From contig JBAIAA010000414.1 of the NCBI GenBank assembly GCA_037893245.1, positions 682,001 to 746,000 on the forward strand: a stretch of 64,000 nucleotides of DNA, in the 5' to 3' direction. Positions 11,878-20,530 of the stretch are shown here, piece by piece. Below the pieces are notes generated by a model that saw only the letters and a list, made by a program, of their open reading frames with translations, did not search any database and was not told the DNA's origin. The position numbers were made by a program, and so were the translations under genes. This stretch comes from Crossaster papposus (lineage: Eukaryota; Echinodermata; Asteroidea; Velatida; Solasteridae). Position 1 is the stretch's first letter; the number at the start of each line of letters is the position of its first letter.

Positions 11878-12275
11878 CTATAAATAGTCCAAAAGCATAC
11901 ACGTGTAGCCTTTTGGACTATTTATAGCTTTATCAAAATGACATCATTTCTAAATTACAGAGGGCTACACGTGTAGCCTTTTGGACTATTTATAGCTTTA
12001 TCAAAATGACATCATTTCTAAATTACAGAGGGCTACACGTGTAGCCTTTTGGACTATTTATAGCTTTATCAAAATGACATCATTTCTAAATTACAGAGGG
12101 CTACACGTGTAGCCTTTTGGACTATTTATAGCTTTATCAAAATGACGTCATTTCTACACGTGTATGCTTTTGGGCTATTTATAGCTTTATCAAAATTACG
12201 TCATTTCTACACGTGTATGCTTTTGGGCTATTTATAGCTTTATCAAAATTACGTCATTTCTAAATTACAGAGGGC
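11878..12275 (+). repeat. 68-bp and 53-bp tandem repeats with a leading palindrome
   Basis: ACACGTGTAG-type unit starts lie at 11899, 11967, 12035 and 12103 (68-bp spacing), then at 12156 and 12209 (53-bp spacing, lacking the AAATTACAGAGGGCT part). The array is preceded by an inverted version of its first half, giving a hairpin: GCTATAAATAGTCCAAAAGC at 11878-11897 pairs with the sequence ending at about 11928, across an ACACGTGT centre. The units are nearly identical, so the array is young or homogenised. Confidence 0.9.
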
Positions 12276-12360
12276 CACATTGATTGCAATTACACTGGGT
12301 GGGGTGCTTCCATCTATTTCCTACTGTTTGGTTTGTACTAAAATATGTCTTTATAAACTT

Positions 12361-13054
12361 CTAATTTTTTCTGAAAAAATTTAATGGTAAGCGACAATGG
12401 AGTAATTTGGGATATTCCTTTACCAGTTTATAAAATTCCCTCAATATTTTTGCCCACTCTTTTTGTAAGCCGCAATTTTGTTTTAACCACGTATCAAAAT
12501 TTGATAAAAACACCTTACCCCCCCGTTTTTCTCGTTGAAATTTTTGAAACGAAACTTCTAGCCAATTCCCAAATTTTGCGGCGTTAAACAAACTCCTATT
12601 TTCCCCCTCTGTATGAATTTGGTTGTATTCTTTTATGCATTCTTCTAAACGTTTTAAACTATAATTTTCGTTACCCGGTTCGGGAATATCCCCCAAATTA
12701 TTCCATTGTTGCTCAATATTATAAGTATTTTTTAGTTTTTCGTACATTTCATCGGGGCTAAGAGTGTTATTTTTCTTTATTTTGGGCTGTTCTACTTCTA
12801 CTTCTACTTCATTTTCTTGGGCTTCTAAAGTTGGGAGTGGTGGCGGATTATTTACATTCGGTGCGTTGTTCGTTAGGGCTTCCAAGGCTTCTTCATGTCG
12901 ACCGTCGATGATCAGTCTTTTTGCCTCATCGACGAGTTGGCGATATTGGTTCAACTCGCGTCACCCACTCGCCGCTTGAGTCGATGAGACGATTGGCTTC
13001 ATCGACGTCTTCTCTCATGTAAGTCAGTTTGAGGACTTGCCTTGGAAACGCCAT
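12361..13054 (-). pseudogene. Conserved Polinton protein, frame broken near the start
   Basis: Two overlapping frames on the complement appear to be one gene. The upstream part starts at an ATG near 13054 (MAFPRQVLK...) and runs to about 12926. The downstream part, about 197 residues, is open from about 12954 to the stop at 12361 but has only a TTG at its head. Both parts contain related short helices (DVDEANRLID and LVDEAKRLII). The body is hydrophilic, with an acidic Glu/Val segment near residues 48-56 and a C-terminal Lys/Trp-rich region (FDTWLKQNCGLQKEWAKILREF). I do not recognise a named domain. Position and strand fit the set of accessory genes found at one end of Polintons. A single frame change near 12945-12965 separates the parts. 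Confidence 0.55.
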
Positions 13055-13748
13055 GATACTAAAGCGAATAAAAATACAAGAATAGATAGAGTTTTGATTT
13101 GAGCTACGATCGTAAACAACATTAGAAGAATACATATTTAAACATTTATATTCTCACCTTTCAAATATAATCCGCCAGTTGTTCTTCTAACGTCTGTGAT
13201 AGAGGAGAGATGGTAGTGAGTGAGACGATCTGTGATAAATTTTTAGAGTAGAGTTTTAATATCATAGCAATTATTCTTTTAAGCTACGATCGTCAACAAC
13301 ATTAGAAGAATACATATTCTCACCTTTTGGTTTTTCTGGTAGTGAGACGATCCGGTGTCTAGTGCAAAACTGTGTGATACTTGTACAAGTGCAGAAATTT
13401 CTGGGTTAAAACACACGGGGAGCTGGCTAGCTGTACAAGTGCAGAAAATGATGTGAAACATCTCATGCCGCGGTACGTATTTATACCGCTACTAGAACCA
13501 GTAATTTTCCATACAGCCGCCCACGCCAGATATATTTCTTTGTCTGTGACAGCCACCCACCGGCAGATATATTTCTTTATCTGTGAAGGGCGGCTGATAG
13601 CCACGCTGACCAAACAACTGGCTGACAACGGAAGGCTCAAAGGTTGTTTTTTGTGCTGGTACCCACTGGGTTCAAAGAGTCAAGTTTTTCCCTTTTTATA
13701 AAGGAGGCGCTGACGGGTAAGGAGGGGGTTGATCGAAATAAATTTTGT
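13055..13748. other. Polinton intergenic region with short duplications
   Basis: No credible gene. A segment of about 50 bp containing GCTACGATCGT and AACAACATTAGAAGAATACA occurs at 13100-13135 and again at 13281-13315. A GTACAAGTGCAGAAA motif occurs at 13383 and 13433, and a CAGATATATTTCTTT motif at 13525 and 13563. The duplications probably include upstream control sequence of the leftmost gene. A protease gene would be plausible here in other Polintons but is not visible. Confidence 0.55.
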
Positions 13749-14360
13749 TTATCTCGAATCTGTAAGTTTTTCGATAATTCCTTTTTTTTCTTTCAAAACC
13801 AACTCTTCTACGCGTCTTTTTATCTCGGATTCCATATCGCTCTCACCTTTCTTTTCTGACAGCAAGCTGCCGGACCTGATAGCCTCTTTCATATCGTTAA
13901 ATTGCCTCAGTTCCTTCAACACCAAAGCGTACTCTTCGTGGGATATATCGCCGTCCTCTAAAGCTTGAGAAATAAGATCTCTTACGCTGTTGAGCTTAGC
14001 CTCGGCCAAGACTCTAATCTCGTCGTGTTTTTTAGCTTTACGTCTAAATCGTTTGCTAAAATATTTTAGCAAGAGCGCGGCGCAACCAAAACTCAAGGCT
14101 ACTCCCTCTAACGCTAAACCAACGGGTGACGTGATGGCACCGCTTATAGCTGCGATTCCCAAACCCCCACAAATTGCTCCACTCATCTCGGCTAGGGTTT
14201 CTGTAGTAGATAATGTCGTAATTAACTTACCGTATTTTTTACACAACGCGCTTCGCTGTTCTCGTTGCGCCAATATATCTTTTTGAACTTCTTCGATTTC
14301 TTGCAATCGAAACACCCTCGTTTCGTCGATTTTTAGATCAGGATAAATACTAGTCGTCAT
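13749..14360 (-). CDS. Conserved Polinton membrane-associated protein, 203 aa
   Basis: Intact frame with an ATG at 14360. The first 50 residues are charged and helical (SIYPDLKIDETRVFRLQEIE...). Two hydrophobic glycine/alanine-rich segments follow at about 58-100 (SGAICGGLGIAAISGAITSP and GVALSFGCAALLL), then a basic patch (KRFRRKAKKH) and a charged helical C-terminus, possibly a coiled coil. I recognise the N-terminal pattern as recurrent in invertebrate Polinton-type elements, but its function is unknown; membrane association is inferred from hydrophobicity. The stop of the next gene upstream (14374) is only 13 bp away, and the upstream spacer is almost the same as the one between the two paralogues at 14374-15808. 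Confidence 0.7.
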   Translation of the reverse strand: MTTSIYPDLKIDETRVFRLQEIEEVQKDILAQREQRSALCKKYGKLITTLSTTETLAEMSGAICGGLGIAAISGAITSPVGLALEGVALSFGCAALLLKYFSKRFRRKAKKHDEIRVLAEAKLNSVRDLISQALEDGDISHEEYALVLKELRQFNDMKEAIRSGSLLSEKKGESDMESEIKRRVEELVLKEKKGIIEKLTDSR

Positions 14361-14373
14361 TTTACAAAAGTAA

Positions 14374-15081
14374 CTAAAATATTTCTACGTTAAAAATTAT
14401 CTCTTTACCTCTGTTATCTAACACCTCACCAAGGCCGTTTTTTAACGAAAACGTGAGGCTGTTTATTTTGCCAGCTACCAACTCTTTCGAACACTTGTTA
14501 TAGTTGACATAAATTGGATCTTGGGGATTGTTTGAACGAGCTGCATCGCCCGATAAAGGTATACTCTCTAAAAGATTAGTTTGTTTTCCACCAACAAAAA
14601 TTGAATGCATAGACAGTTCTTCGCAATGTAAAAAGACCGCGTTGTAAAGATTTAAGCTAAATTTTCCATAAGGATTACCACCATTGAGCCAACCCCTGGG
14701 TAAACCTAAAAGTTTAGACAAATTACTTGATAGTCTTATGCGATTTTGTTCGGGAATGGATAGATAAAACAGTTCATCGGATAAAGACTCTATAGATATA
14801 TCGCGAAAATCTTTTATACGATATTTAAAAGAATGAAGATTCCACCTATCGGGAGTAATATCAATTTTTTCATGATCGACAATTTGAATAGACGTAAGAT
14901 CAGCGATATCACCCGTAAAACTCTCCCAAATTATCGACGCTTTTTTGTTGAGGTTATAAAAACCCAAATCTAACGCAAAGTTGTTTAACTTCATGCGACG
15001 GTCACCCCCGACGTTATCTATAGGTCGCGATAATTCAAAGGTCTGCTCGTTATCCGTCATGACAAACGTATGAGACTGCAT
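14374..15081 (-). CDS. mCP: Probable minor capsid (penton-like) protein, paralogue 1
   Basis: 235 residues, intact, ATG at 15081. It shares its first residues (MQSHTFVMT), the SNLSKLLGLPRGWL block near residue 118 and almost the whole C-terminal third (LYNAVFLHCEELS, PLSGDAARSNNPQDPIYV, INSLTFSLKNGLGEVLDN) with its neighbour at 15095-15808. The predominantly beta-like pattern, the size and the position next to the capsid gene match the minor capsid (penton) gene of Polintons. The assignment is by family resemblance and context, not by a catalytic motif. The pair is a tandem duplication that diverged most in residues 30-115. The spacer after the upstream copy's stop is 13 bp. Confidence 0.6.
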   Translation of the reverse strand: MQSHTFVMTDNEQTFELSRPIDNVGGDRRMKLNNFALDLGFYNLNKKASIIWESFTGDIADLTSIQIVDHEKIDITPDRWNLHSFKYRIKDFRDISIESLSDELFYLSIPEQNRIRLSSNLSKLLGLPRGWLNGGNPYGKFSLNLYNAVFLHCEELSMHSIFVGGKQTNLLESIPLSGDAARSNNPQDPIYVNYNKCSKELVAGKINSLTFSLKNGLGEVLDNRGKEIIFNVEIF

Positions 15082-15094
15082 TTTACAAAAGTAA

Positions 15095-15808
15095 CTAAAA
15101 TATTTTTACGTTTAAAATTATATCTTTACCTCTATTATCTAAGACCTCGCCAAGGCCGTTTTTTAACGAAAACGTGAGGCTGTTTATTTTATCGGCTACT
15201 AACTCTTTCGGAGAATTGTCGTATTTGACGTAAATTGGATCTTGGGGATTGTTTGAACGAGCAGCATCGCCCGATAAAGGTATACCCTCCAACAGGCTAG
15301 TTTGCTTTCCGTTTAAAAAATTTGAATGCGTAGACAGTTCTTCGCAATGTAAAAAGACCGCGTTGTAAAGATTTATGTTAAATTTTCCAAAATAATATTC
15401 AATTAAATCACCCCTGGTGAGCCAACCTCTAGGTAAACCTAAAAGTTTACCTAGATTACTCGATGGTCTTACATGCACGGAAGACACATATGGATTTACC
15501 AATGACAAATAAAATAGTTTATCGTTTATCGGAGTAATAGGCATAGGTTTAATATCATCTTTAAACCGATCTTTGAAAGAATAAAGATTCCATCGACCAG
15601 GCGTGATATCAAGTTTTTTATCTGATGAAATACCACCACTATTATATTGAGTATACAACATAGTCTCTACTTTTTCGACGTTATAAAAACCCACGTCTAA
15701 AATAACGCTGCTTAACTTAATGCGACGGTTGCCCTCAACGTTATCTATGGACCGAGGTAGCTCAAAAGTCTGCTCTTTTTCGGTCATGACAAATGTATGC
15801 GACTGCAT
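15095..15808 (-). CDS. mCP: Probable minor capsid (penton-like) protein, paralogue 2
   Basis: 237 residues, intact, ATG at 15808. Paralogue of the gene at 14374-15081 with the same N-terminal MQSHTFVMT and the same conserved C-terminal third. It is divergently arranged with the major capsid gene, leaving 38 bp of A/T-rich shared upstream DNA (15809-15846). A duplicated minor capsid gene could give two vertex or receptor-facing variants; that is inference. The alternative is a conserved Polinton protein of unknown role. Confidence 0.6.
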   Translation of the reverse strand: MQSHTFVMTEKEQTFELPRSIDNVEGNRRIKLSSVILDVGFYNVEKVETMLYTQYNSGGISSDKKLDITPGRWNLYSFKDRFKDDIKPMPITPINDKLFYLSLVNPYVSSVHVRPSSNLGKLLGLPRGWLTRGDLIEYYFGKFNINLYNAVFLHCEELSTHSNFLNGKQTSLLEGIPLSGDAARSNNPQDPIYVKYDNSPKELVADKINSLTFSLKNGLGEVLDNRGKDIILNVKIF

Positions 15809-15846
15809 TTTTTAAAAAATAAAATAATAAAACGTTACTATAAAAA

Positions 15847-17098
15847 ATGAACGCGACTTACGGAAACAAACTGAATCCACACAGACGCCTTAAAAATCCT
15901 CGGGGTATAAAAGGCAACCGTCAGACTGTCGTCGTAACTCACAATCCTAGCACGATCGACGCGAACGACAAATTAATAGTCAAGTTTCCGACGTGATCGT
16001 CTCCGGTTCGGCGAAACTAGCTTTTAATATCGATCTAACCTCGGACGACGATGCCGATCGAAGTCTGTTTAAAAATCTAGGACGAAATCTCGTAAAACAA
16101 ATAAGAATATGTATCGGTGGTCGGGAGATCGTAAACTTGACCGACGCCGACGTTTATAACATTTTTAAAGATCTTTGGTTACCCAAAGGTATCAGAGATC
16201 ACTACGCCGGAAACGAGATTGCCAACATATCGAGCCTACGTGTGGGCACCGGCAACGCGGTTGCCGGTGCCAACTCTGGAAAAGACAAAGCAACAGCGGA
16301 TGCCTTTGGAAACAGATTTTGTATTCCTCTAGACTTTGAAATGCTCACAGATCATCAACCGTTTTATCCATCCGCTCTAAACGACCAACTGTCTTACGAA
16401 CTTACTTTTAACGATTACGCCAAAGTCGTAAATTCTACCGACTCCGAAGCGAGTTATCGCATCTCTAACTTAGCGCTAGAATACGAGATCGTTTCTAACA
16501 AATATTTATCTCAAATCTTAGCTCAAAAATGTCTCGACAAGACGCAGTTTTTGTTTGATAGGATTCAGAGACACGAAGTAAGATCTATCAATAAATCGGA
16601 CACCGTTTGAACTTTAATTTAAACGTGGCGGTTAAAAGTCTCAAGGGTATACTGTTTTTGTTTAAAGACCCGACTACGAAAACCCCCGAACTATTGTATA
16701 ACCCAAAGATAGACAAAGTTAGCGTGACGATAGAAGGAAAACCTAATCAACTCTATAGTTCGGGTCTCAAAAGCTATCAACACTGGGGAGAAATCAACAA
16801 GTTCTTTGGAGACTCATCCACCGAGCTAGGGGCTGGTATATGTAAAGATTTAGGGTTGACGGAGATGGATATCGGTGATTATTTTTTGAGAAGATACGGT
16901 CTTTGGTTGGATATGAGATCGACTGACGACAACAAAAATCACGGACCGGGTAAACAAATCGGCGATATAAGCGGAGGAATCTCTATATTGATGGAACGCG
17001 AAGCTCAAACCGCGGGCGCTCTAAAGTGTTACGTATTTTTGGTTATGGACGCGCAACTTAACATCCAAGGAGGTCGCTTGAGCAGCGTCAACTTTTAA
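15847..17098 (+). pseudogene. MCP: Polinton major capsid protein, two frame breaks
   Basis: Three consecutive frames cover one gene of about 415 codons. The first starts at the ATG at 15847 and stops at 15996; the second is open from about 15993 to 16610; the third from about 16607 to 17098. The overlaps are 4 bases each, and the similarity to Polinton double-jelly-roll capsid proteins continues across both joints (for example KQIRICIGGREIVNLTDADV in the middle part, and VTIEGKPNQLYSSG and GDYFLRRYGLWLDMRS in the last). The middle and last parts have no ATG at their heads. Neither joint looks like a known ribosomal slip site, so small indels or sequencing errors are the simplest reading. Upstream is a TATAAAAA just before the ATG. 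The protein would form the capsomers of a virion. Confidence 0.8.
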
Positions 17099-17128
17099 AA
17101 AACAAAATAACTCTATATAAAAAGAAAG

Positions 17129-17743
17129 ATGACACCGCACTGCGCTTTAATATGTGGAAGAACAAACTCTGGCAAAACAAAGTTTGCGTTAGACTTGCTA
17201 GAAAACGAATATGCCAACAAATTTGAATACTTGGTGATCATATGTCCGACTCTGTCAAACAACAAAACGTATCACGAGAGACCTTGGTTTTTTAACGACC
17301 CCAACGTTTACGCGTGCGACCCCGACGTCGAAAATATGAGCATGAACGAAGCCATAGACTTTTACAGAACGAAATTTAAAGGATTGCACACTTTGTTTTT
17401 AATCGACGACTGCAGCGCTTATCAAGCTATGAAATATCGAAAGGGTTCTAGAGGCGGTAGTAGTGTGTGCATGTTATCTAAATTAGCCTTTAGCGGTAGA
17501 CACGATAACCACAGCTGTTGGTTATTGACTCAAAAATATAACACCGTTTTAAAAGATTATCGCGAACAGACTCAATGGGTGGCTATTTTTTATTGCAAAG
17601 ACAAAAAAAGTTTTGATAATTGCCTCGACGAAAATGATGTGGTGCCGGATAATAAAAGACAAGACATAAAACAATATCTCAAAGACACTCCCTATAGTAA
17701 ATTGATTTTACATACGGATCCTCCGACTAAATGGTACTTGTAA
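17129..17743 (+). CDS. ATP: Polinton genome-packaging ATPase (FtsK/HerA, A32-like)
   Basis: 204 residues, intact. Walker A GRTNSGKT lies at residues 10-17, Walker B TLFLIDD at 88-94 with two acidic residues, and a conserved SGRHDNHSCWLLTQ segment at 122-135 probably supplies the sensor/arginine function. Length and motif order fit the single-domain packaging ATPases of Polintons and related viruses, which pump DNA into preformed capsids. The ATG at 17129 follows CTATATAAAAAGAAAG. It lies 30 bp after the capsid stop on the same strand, consistent with a capsid-packaging block. The frame has no breaks, in contrast to the capsid gene. Confidence 0.92.
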   Translation: MTPHCALICGRTNSGKTKFALDLLENEYANKFEYLVIICPTLSNNKTYHERPWFFNDPNVYACDPDVENMSMNEAIDFYRTKFKGLHTLFLIDDCSAYQAMKYRKGSRGGSSVCMLSKLAFSGRHDNHSCWLLTQKYNTVLKDYREQTQWVAIFYCKDKKSFDNCLDENDVVPDNKRQDIKQYLKDTPYSKLILHTDPPTKWYL

Positions 17744-17955
17744 CCTAGTTGGGTTTTGTTGAGGTTTTGTTGAACAGCTAGTTGGGTTTTGTTGAGGTTT
17801 TGTTGAACAGCTAGTTGGGTTTTGTTGAACAGCTAGTTGGGTTTTGTTGAACAGCTAGTTGGGTTTTGTTGGGTAGCTAGTTGTAAAGTACTTGCACAGC
17901 TAGTTGAGTTTTGTTGAACAGCTAGTTGTCTAGCTAGTTGTAAGTTAGTTTATCT
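17744..17955 (+). repeat. Minisatellite of about 22 bp between Polinton genes
   Basis: Repeats of GTTGAACAGCTAGTTGGGTT with variants (an extra GAGGTTTT, or GGGTAGCTAGTTGTAAAG) fill the gap between the ATPase and the next gene. About eight units are seen, and the element CAGCTAGTTG recurs throughout. Confidence 0.9.
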
Positions 17956-18074
17956 CGCTATAATAAATGTTCGTGCTGATCGATCTTTCGCTCAAATTTA
18001 TTATAGCGTCGACCTTGTGTATTTTATCTTACGAATATTTTTCTCTAAAAAATAAATTATATCGTCTTATAAAA

Positions 18075-18629
18075 ATGGAGCTGTCTACTTTAGACCTCAA
18101 CACACCGGCGCCACAAACGGAAAAACATAAAACTAGACTGTTGGGTGTAGTATCAGCCGGTGATTCTAAAAAGTATTTAGGTAAAGAATTTAGCCAGGGA
18201 GATATAGAAAACCTAGACGCGAACAAACAAGAAAAAATGTACAACCATTACGAGGCTCGACTGGGTAAAGAAATGATTACTAGTTTGGGTAACTGCGTGC
18301 TGGGGATTTACTCTAGAGTTTTAGGCGCGAGGCTACCTATGATCAAACCCCTAGGTGTCAGTCTACGAGTAGACTCGGAAGACGCACTCACCAAAGATCT
18401 AGAGGAAGATCCCGTTATATCTAGCTCGATAGCTAGTTTACTTTGTGAAGTTTATTACAACTACGGCGTTTGGTTGTCGCCGTTAGTAGGTGTCTTGATA
18501 ACATCTAAACATTTAGTTATTAACAAAAATAATTCTCTACCTATAATAACAGATGAGTCAACCAGAGAGCTCGAACCCTCTTCAACCAGAGACTCTAAAA
18601 GTCTCAAAAATACAGACGGTGACGACTAA
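18075..18629 (+). CDS. Conserved Polinton protein of unknown function, 184 aa
   Basis: The frame is open from 17967, but I choose the ATG at 18075 because it directly follows TTATAAAA, as at other genes of this element, and because the upstream part is a hydrophobic, A/T-driven extension. If the upstream Met were used, the protein would gain a 35-residue segment with a possible signal anchor. The body has mixed charge, a central hydrophobic stretch (SSIASLLCEVYYNYGVWLSPLVGVLI) and a Ser/Thr-rich tail. No catalytic motif is seen. Its last 77 bp overlap the next gene in another frame, typical of compact virus-like genomes. Confidence 0.6.
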   Translation: MELSTLDLNTPAPQTEKHKTRLLGVVSAGDSKKYLGKEFSQGDIENLDANKQEKMYNHYEARLGKEMITSLGNCVLGIYSRVLGARLPMIKPLGVSLRVDSEDALTKDLEEDPVISSSIASLLCEVYYNYGVWLSPLVGVLITSKHLVINKNNSLPIITDESTRELEPSSTRDSKSLKNTDGDD

Positions 18630-18939
18630 AACTAAAAATCCCGATAGAGTAAAACAAGGCAAGGCATTAGCGGAACACAACAAAAAGAGAAAAGAACAAA
18701 CTGTCAAGATGCAAAATATAGACGTAAAAACTACTCCTCCTTCTTCGTACGCGGCAGTTGGGCCATGCTTTTGGACGTCGCTGGTGGTTGTTGTAGTTTT
18801 AGGAGGACTCTATATATGGAGCCAAAAAATCCCCTCACCACCTGCTTCAGCACCACCGCAACCTCTACCTCAGCCAGCCCAAGAGAGCCCAAAGGAGACT
18901 CCTTCTTCTACACCTTCAAATTTTGTAGAAATGGAATAA
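18553..18939 (+). CDS. Small Polinton membrane protein with Pro-rich tail, 128 aa
   Basis: ATG at 18553 within the end of the preceding gene. The N-terminal half is hydrophilic and strongly basic (NPDRVKQGKALAEHNKKRKE), a pattern that recurs in Polinton proteins. One hydrophobic segment (FWTSLVVVVVLGGLYIW, about residues 74-90) should span a membrane. The tail is Pro/Ser-rich (PPASAPPQPLPQPAQ). The layout suggests a single-pass protein with a basic domain on one side and a flexible proline stalk on the other; a virion or DNA-associated role is only an inference. Confidence 0.65.
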   Translation: MSQPESSNPLQPETLKVSKIQTVTTKTKNPDRVKQGKALAEHNKKRKEQTVKMQNIDVKTTPPSSYAAVGPCFWTSLVVVVVLGGLYIWSQKIPSPPASAPPQPLPQPAQESPKETPSSTPSNFVEME

Positions 18940-18965
18940 AAAATAAAAAAAATATATATATATAA

Positions 18966-19205
18966 ATGGATACTAATAGCATCGTCAACAATCTTTATCA
19001 CGCCGCTATCATCTCTATGTTAAGCGTGGGATTTACCATGTTTAGTAAAAAACTGTTGAAGATCAAACCGGCCGATCTCGACAAGTTGAGCGTGGAAGAT
19101 GTAGCGAAATTAACGGCTACGATAAGCGGATCGATGTACGTAAAAACCTGGCTGGTATCGCAAAATATACTTCCACCAAATATATTAAATTCTACTAAAC
19201 TTTAA
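18966..19205 (+). CDS. Small conserved Polinton protein, 79 aa
   Basis: ATG at 18966 directly preceded by TATATATATATAA, with the stop at 19205 and 13 bp to the next gene. It has an N-terminal hydrophobic segment (HAAIISMLSVGFTMF) followed by KKLLKIKPADLDKLSVED and a second weakly hydrophobic half. It probably contains one membrane helix. No function is recognised; its position in a run of + strand membrane proteins (18075-20490) suggests co-expression as late or structural genes. Confidence 0.6.
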   Translation: MDTNSIVNNLYHAAIISMLSVGFTMFSKKLLKIKPADLDKLSVEDVAKLTATISGSMYVKTWLVSQNILPPNILNSTKL

Positions 19206-19218
19206 TTTGTTTTTATAA

Positions 19219-20490
19219 ATGGCTGAAGGTGGAGAGTTTGAAAACGTAGAAGACTACGAGGAAGAAGACAACGAGGTAGAAGAGGACAATCTAGAATTGG
19301 AAGACAACAACATGCCGGCGTTAGATCCAGCCCGTGAAGATGATGTTTTAGAACAAGGGACACGTGTGTTTATTAAGAATCCAAGAGTCGAAAGATTCTA
19401 CGAACGTCACGGACGAAGTGATATGATTCCGCAATGGGAAAAATTCTTAGTAAAAGATAACACGTTATATTTTAAAACCGATGACGGGGAAGTAAGATTA
19501 TCGATGGAAGGTAAACCCGATAGATTTTTAACATTAAGTTACATCGAAAAAGAAGCTGGTAGAGAATTTATTAGAAACCAATTAGGTTTTAAAGATTATA
19601 AACTAAACCCACTTAGTAAAGAACAAGAAAAACTACTTAAAGAGAATACGGAGTCTATCCCGATGCAAGATCTTCCAGAAGCGGCCGACGCTATAAGCGA
19701 AATTATCGAAAGTTTAGAACAAGAAACCAGTTTTATCGAAGAACGAGAAACGGGCTTACCCTTAAGAGATGTCGAAACTCTTGAACGAGAAACTGGCTTA
19801 CCCATCAGAGAGATCTTGGCTTTAGACAAAGCTCTTCAAACGATGAGAGGCAGCTTAGAACTAAATTTAGAGCGTCTCCGTCGAGTCGACGATAAAATAG
19901 TCGCAACCGAAGCGGCATTAGTTGAATCAACGAGCGACGGTTCCACGAAAGAAATGAGAGATAGATTAAAAGACTTAAGGTCGGAAAGATCGCATAGATT
20001 AGAAGCCGCGTCTGCCAACGCAAAAAAACTCAGAAGTCAGATGAGCAGAATAAAAGAAACGATTACGAGGATTTTAGATAGCGACACGACCTTGGGAGAA
20101 AAAATTAGAACGTTGTTTAGAGAACAAGGCGTGACCATCGCGAGCATTTTTACGGCGTTTAGTTTGGCTATCGGTTTGATAGTAAAGAGCGTTTTGTCTG
20201 TCGGTGCGCCGGCGCTCGCACCTACTCCCTTCCCTCCCTCACCCGCGCCACCGTCTAACGCGGGTAACGTAAAAGAATGGATACAGTCGCAACTAAAACA
20301 TCTGTCAAACGTGCTCGCTAAACTAGGCTCCAAGCTGCTCGACGCCTTGCCCGGAATTTTAGGCGGTATAGCTAGTTGGATATTTAACGTATTGAGTAAA
20401 ACCGCCGGATGGTTGGGAGAACACGTGTGGACCCTTATAGTGGGAGTCGGAACTTTAATTTTTGTTTATTTACAAAAGCGCCTCGGGTAA
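19219..20490 (+). CDS. Polinton coiled-coil membrane protein, 423 aa
   Basis: ATG at 19219 preceded by TTTTTATAA. Visible segments in order: an acidic N-terminus (residues 1-45, many Glu/Asp); a globular middle (FYERHGRSDMIPQWEKFLV); two near-identical motifs ERETGLPLRDVETL and ERETGLPIREILAL around 175-200; a long heptad-like region (200-285); a hydrophobic helix (about 298-320); a proline-rich linker (APTPFPPSPAPP); and C-terminal hydrophobic helices (GGIASWIFNVLSKTAGW and WTLIVGVGTLIFVYL). It is intact and faces a convergent gene across a hairpin. I recognise it as a recurrent large Polinton accessory protein; a structural membrane role is inferred from the layout only. Confidence 0.65.
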   Translation: MAEGGEFENVEDYEEEDNEVEEDNLELEDNNMPALDPAREDDVLEQGTRVFIKNPRVERFYERHGRSDMIPQWEKFLVKDNTLYFKTDDGEVRLSMEGKPDRFLTLSYIEKEAGREFIRNQLGFKDYKLNPLSKEQEKLLKENTESIPMQDLPEAADAISEIIESLEQETSFIEERETGLPLRDVETLERETGLPIREILALDKALQTMRGSLELNLERLRRVDDKIVATEAALVESTSDGSTKEMRDRLKDLRSERSHRLEAASANAKKLRSQMSRIKETITRILDSDTTLGEKIRTLFREQGVTIASIFTAFSLAIGLIVKSVLSVGAPALAPTPFPPSPAPPSNAGNVKEWIQSQLKHLSNVLAKLGSKLLDALPGILGGIASWIFNVLSKTAGWLGEHVWTLIVGVGTLIFVYLQKRLG

Positions 20491-20530
20491 AAAAAAAAGC
20501 CTTCTAGCAAAATAGAAGGCTTTTTTTTTT
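20490..20530. terminator. Bidirectional hairpin terminator-like site
   Basis: GCCTTCTA (20499-20506) and TAGAAGGC (20513-20520) form a perfect 8-bp stem around the loop GCAAAA. A run of about 9 A on the left and 10-11 T on the right can extend the stem. The stop codons of the convergent genes at 19219-20490 and 20530-21864 abut the two sides. On either strand the transcript ends as hairpin plus U tract. The simplest reading is a shared 3'-end signal. Confidence 0.7.

Noticed and set aside
11878..12275. CRISPR-like array
   Set aside because: The units are directly adjacent 68- or 53-bp tandem repeats with no unique spacers, inside a eukaryotic virus-like element.
15990..16612. Programmed frameshifts in the Polinton capsid gene
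   Set aside because: Neither joint has a slippery heptamer or an obvious downstream structure, and two in one capsid gene would be unusual. Small indels or sequencing errors explain them better.
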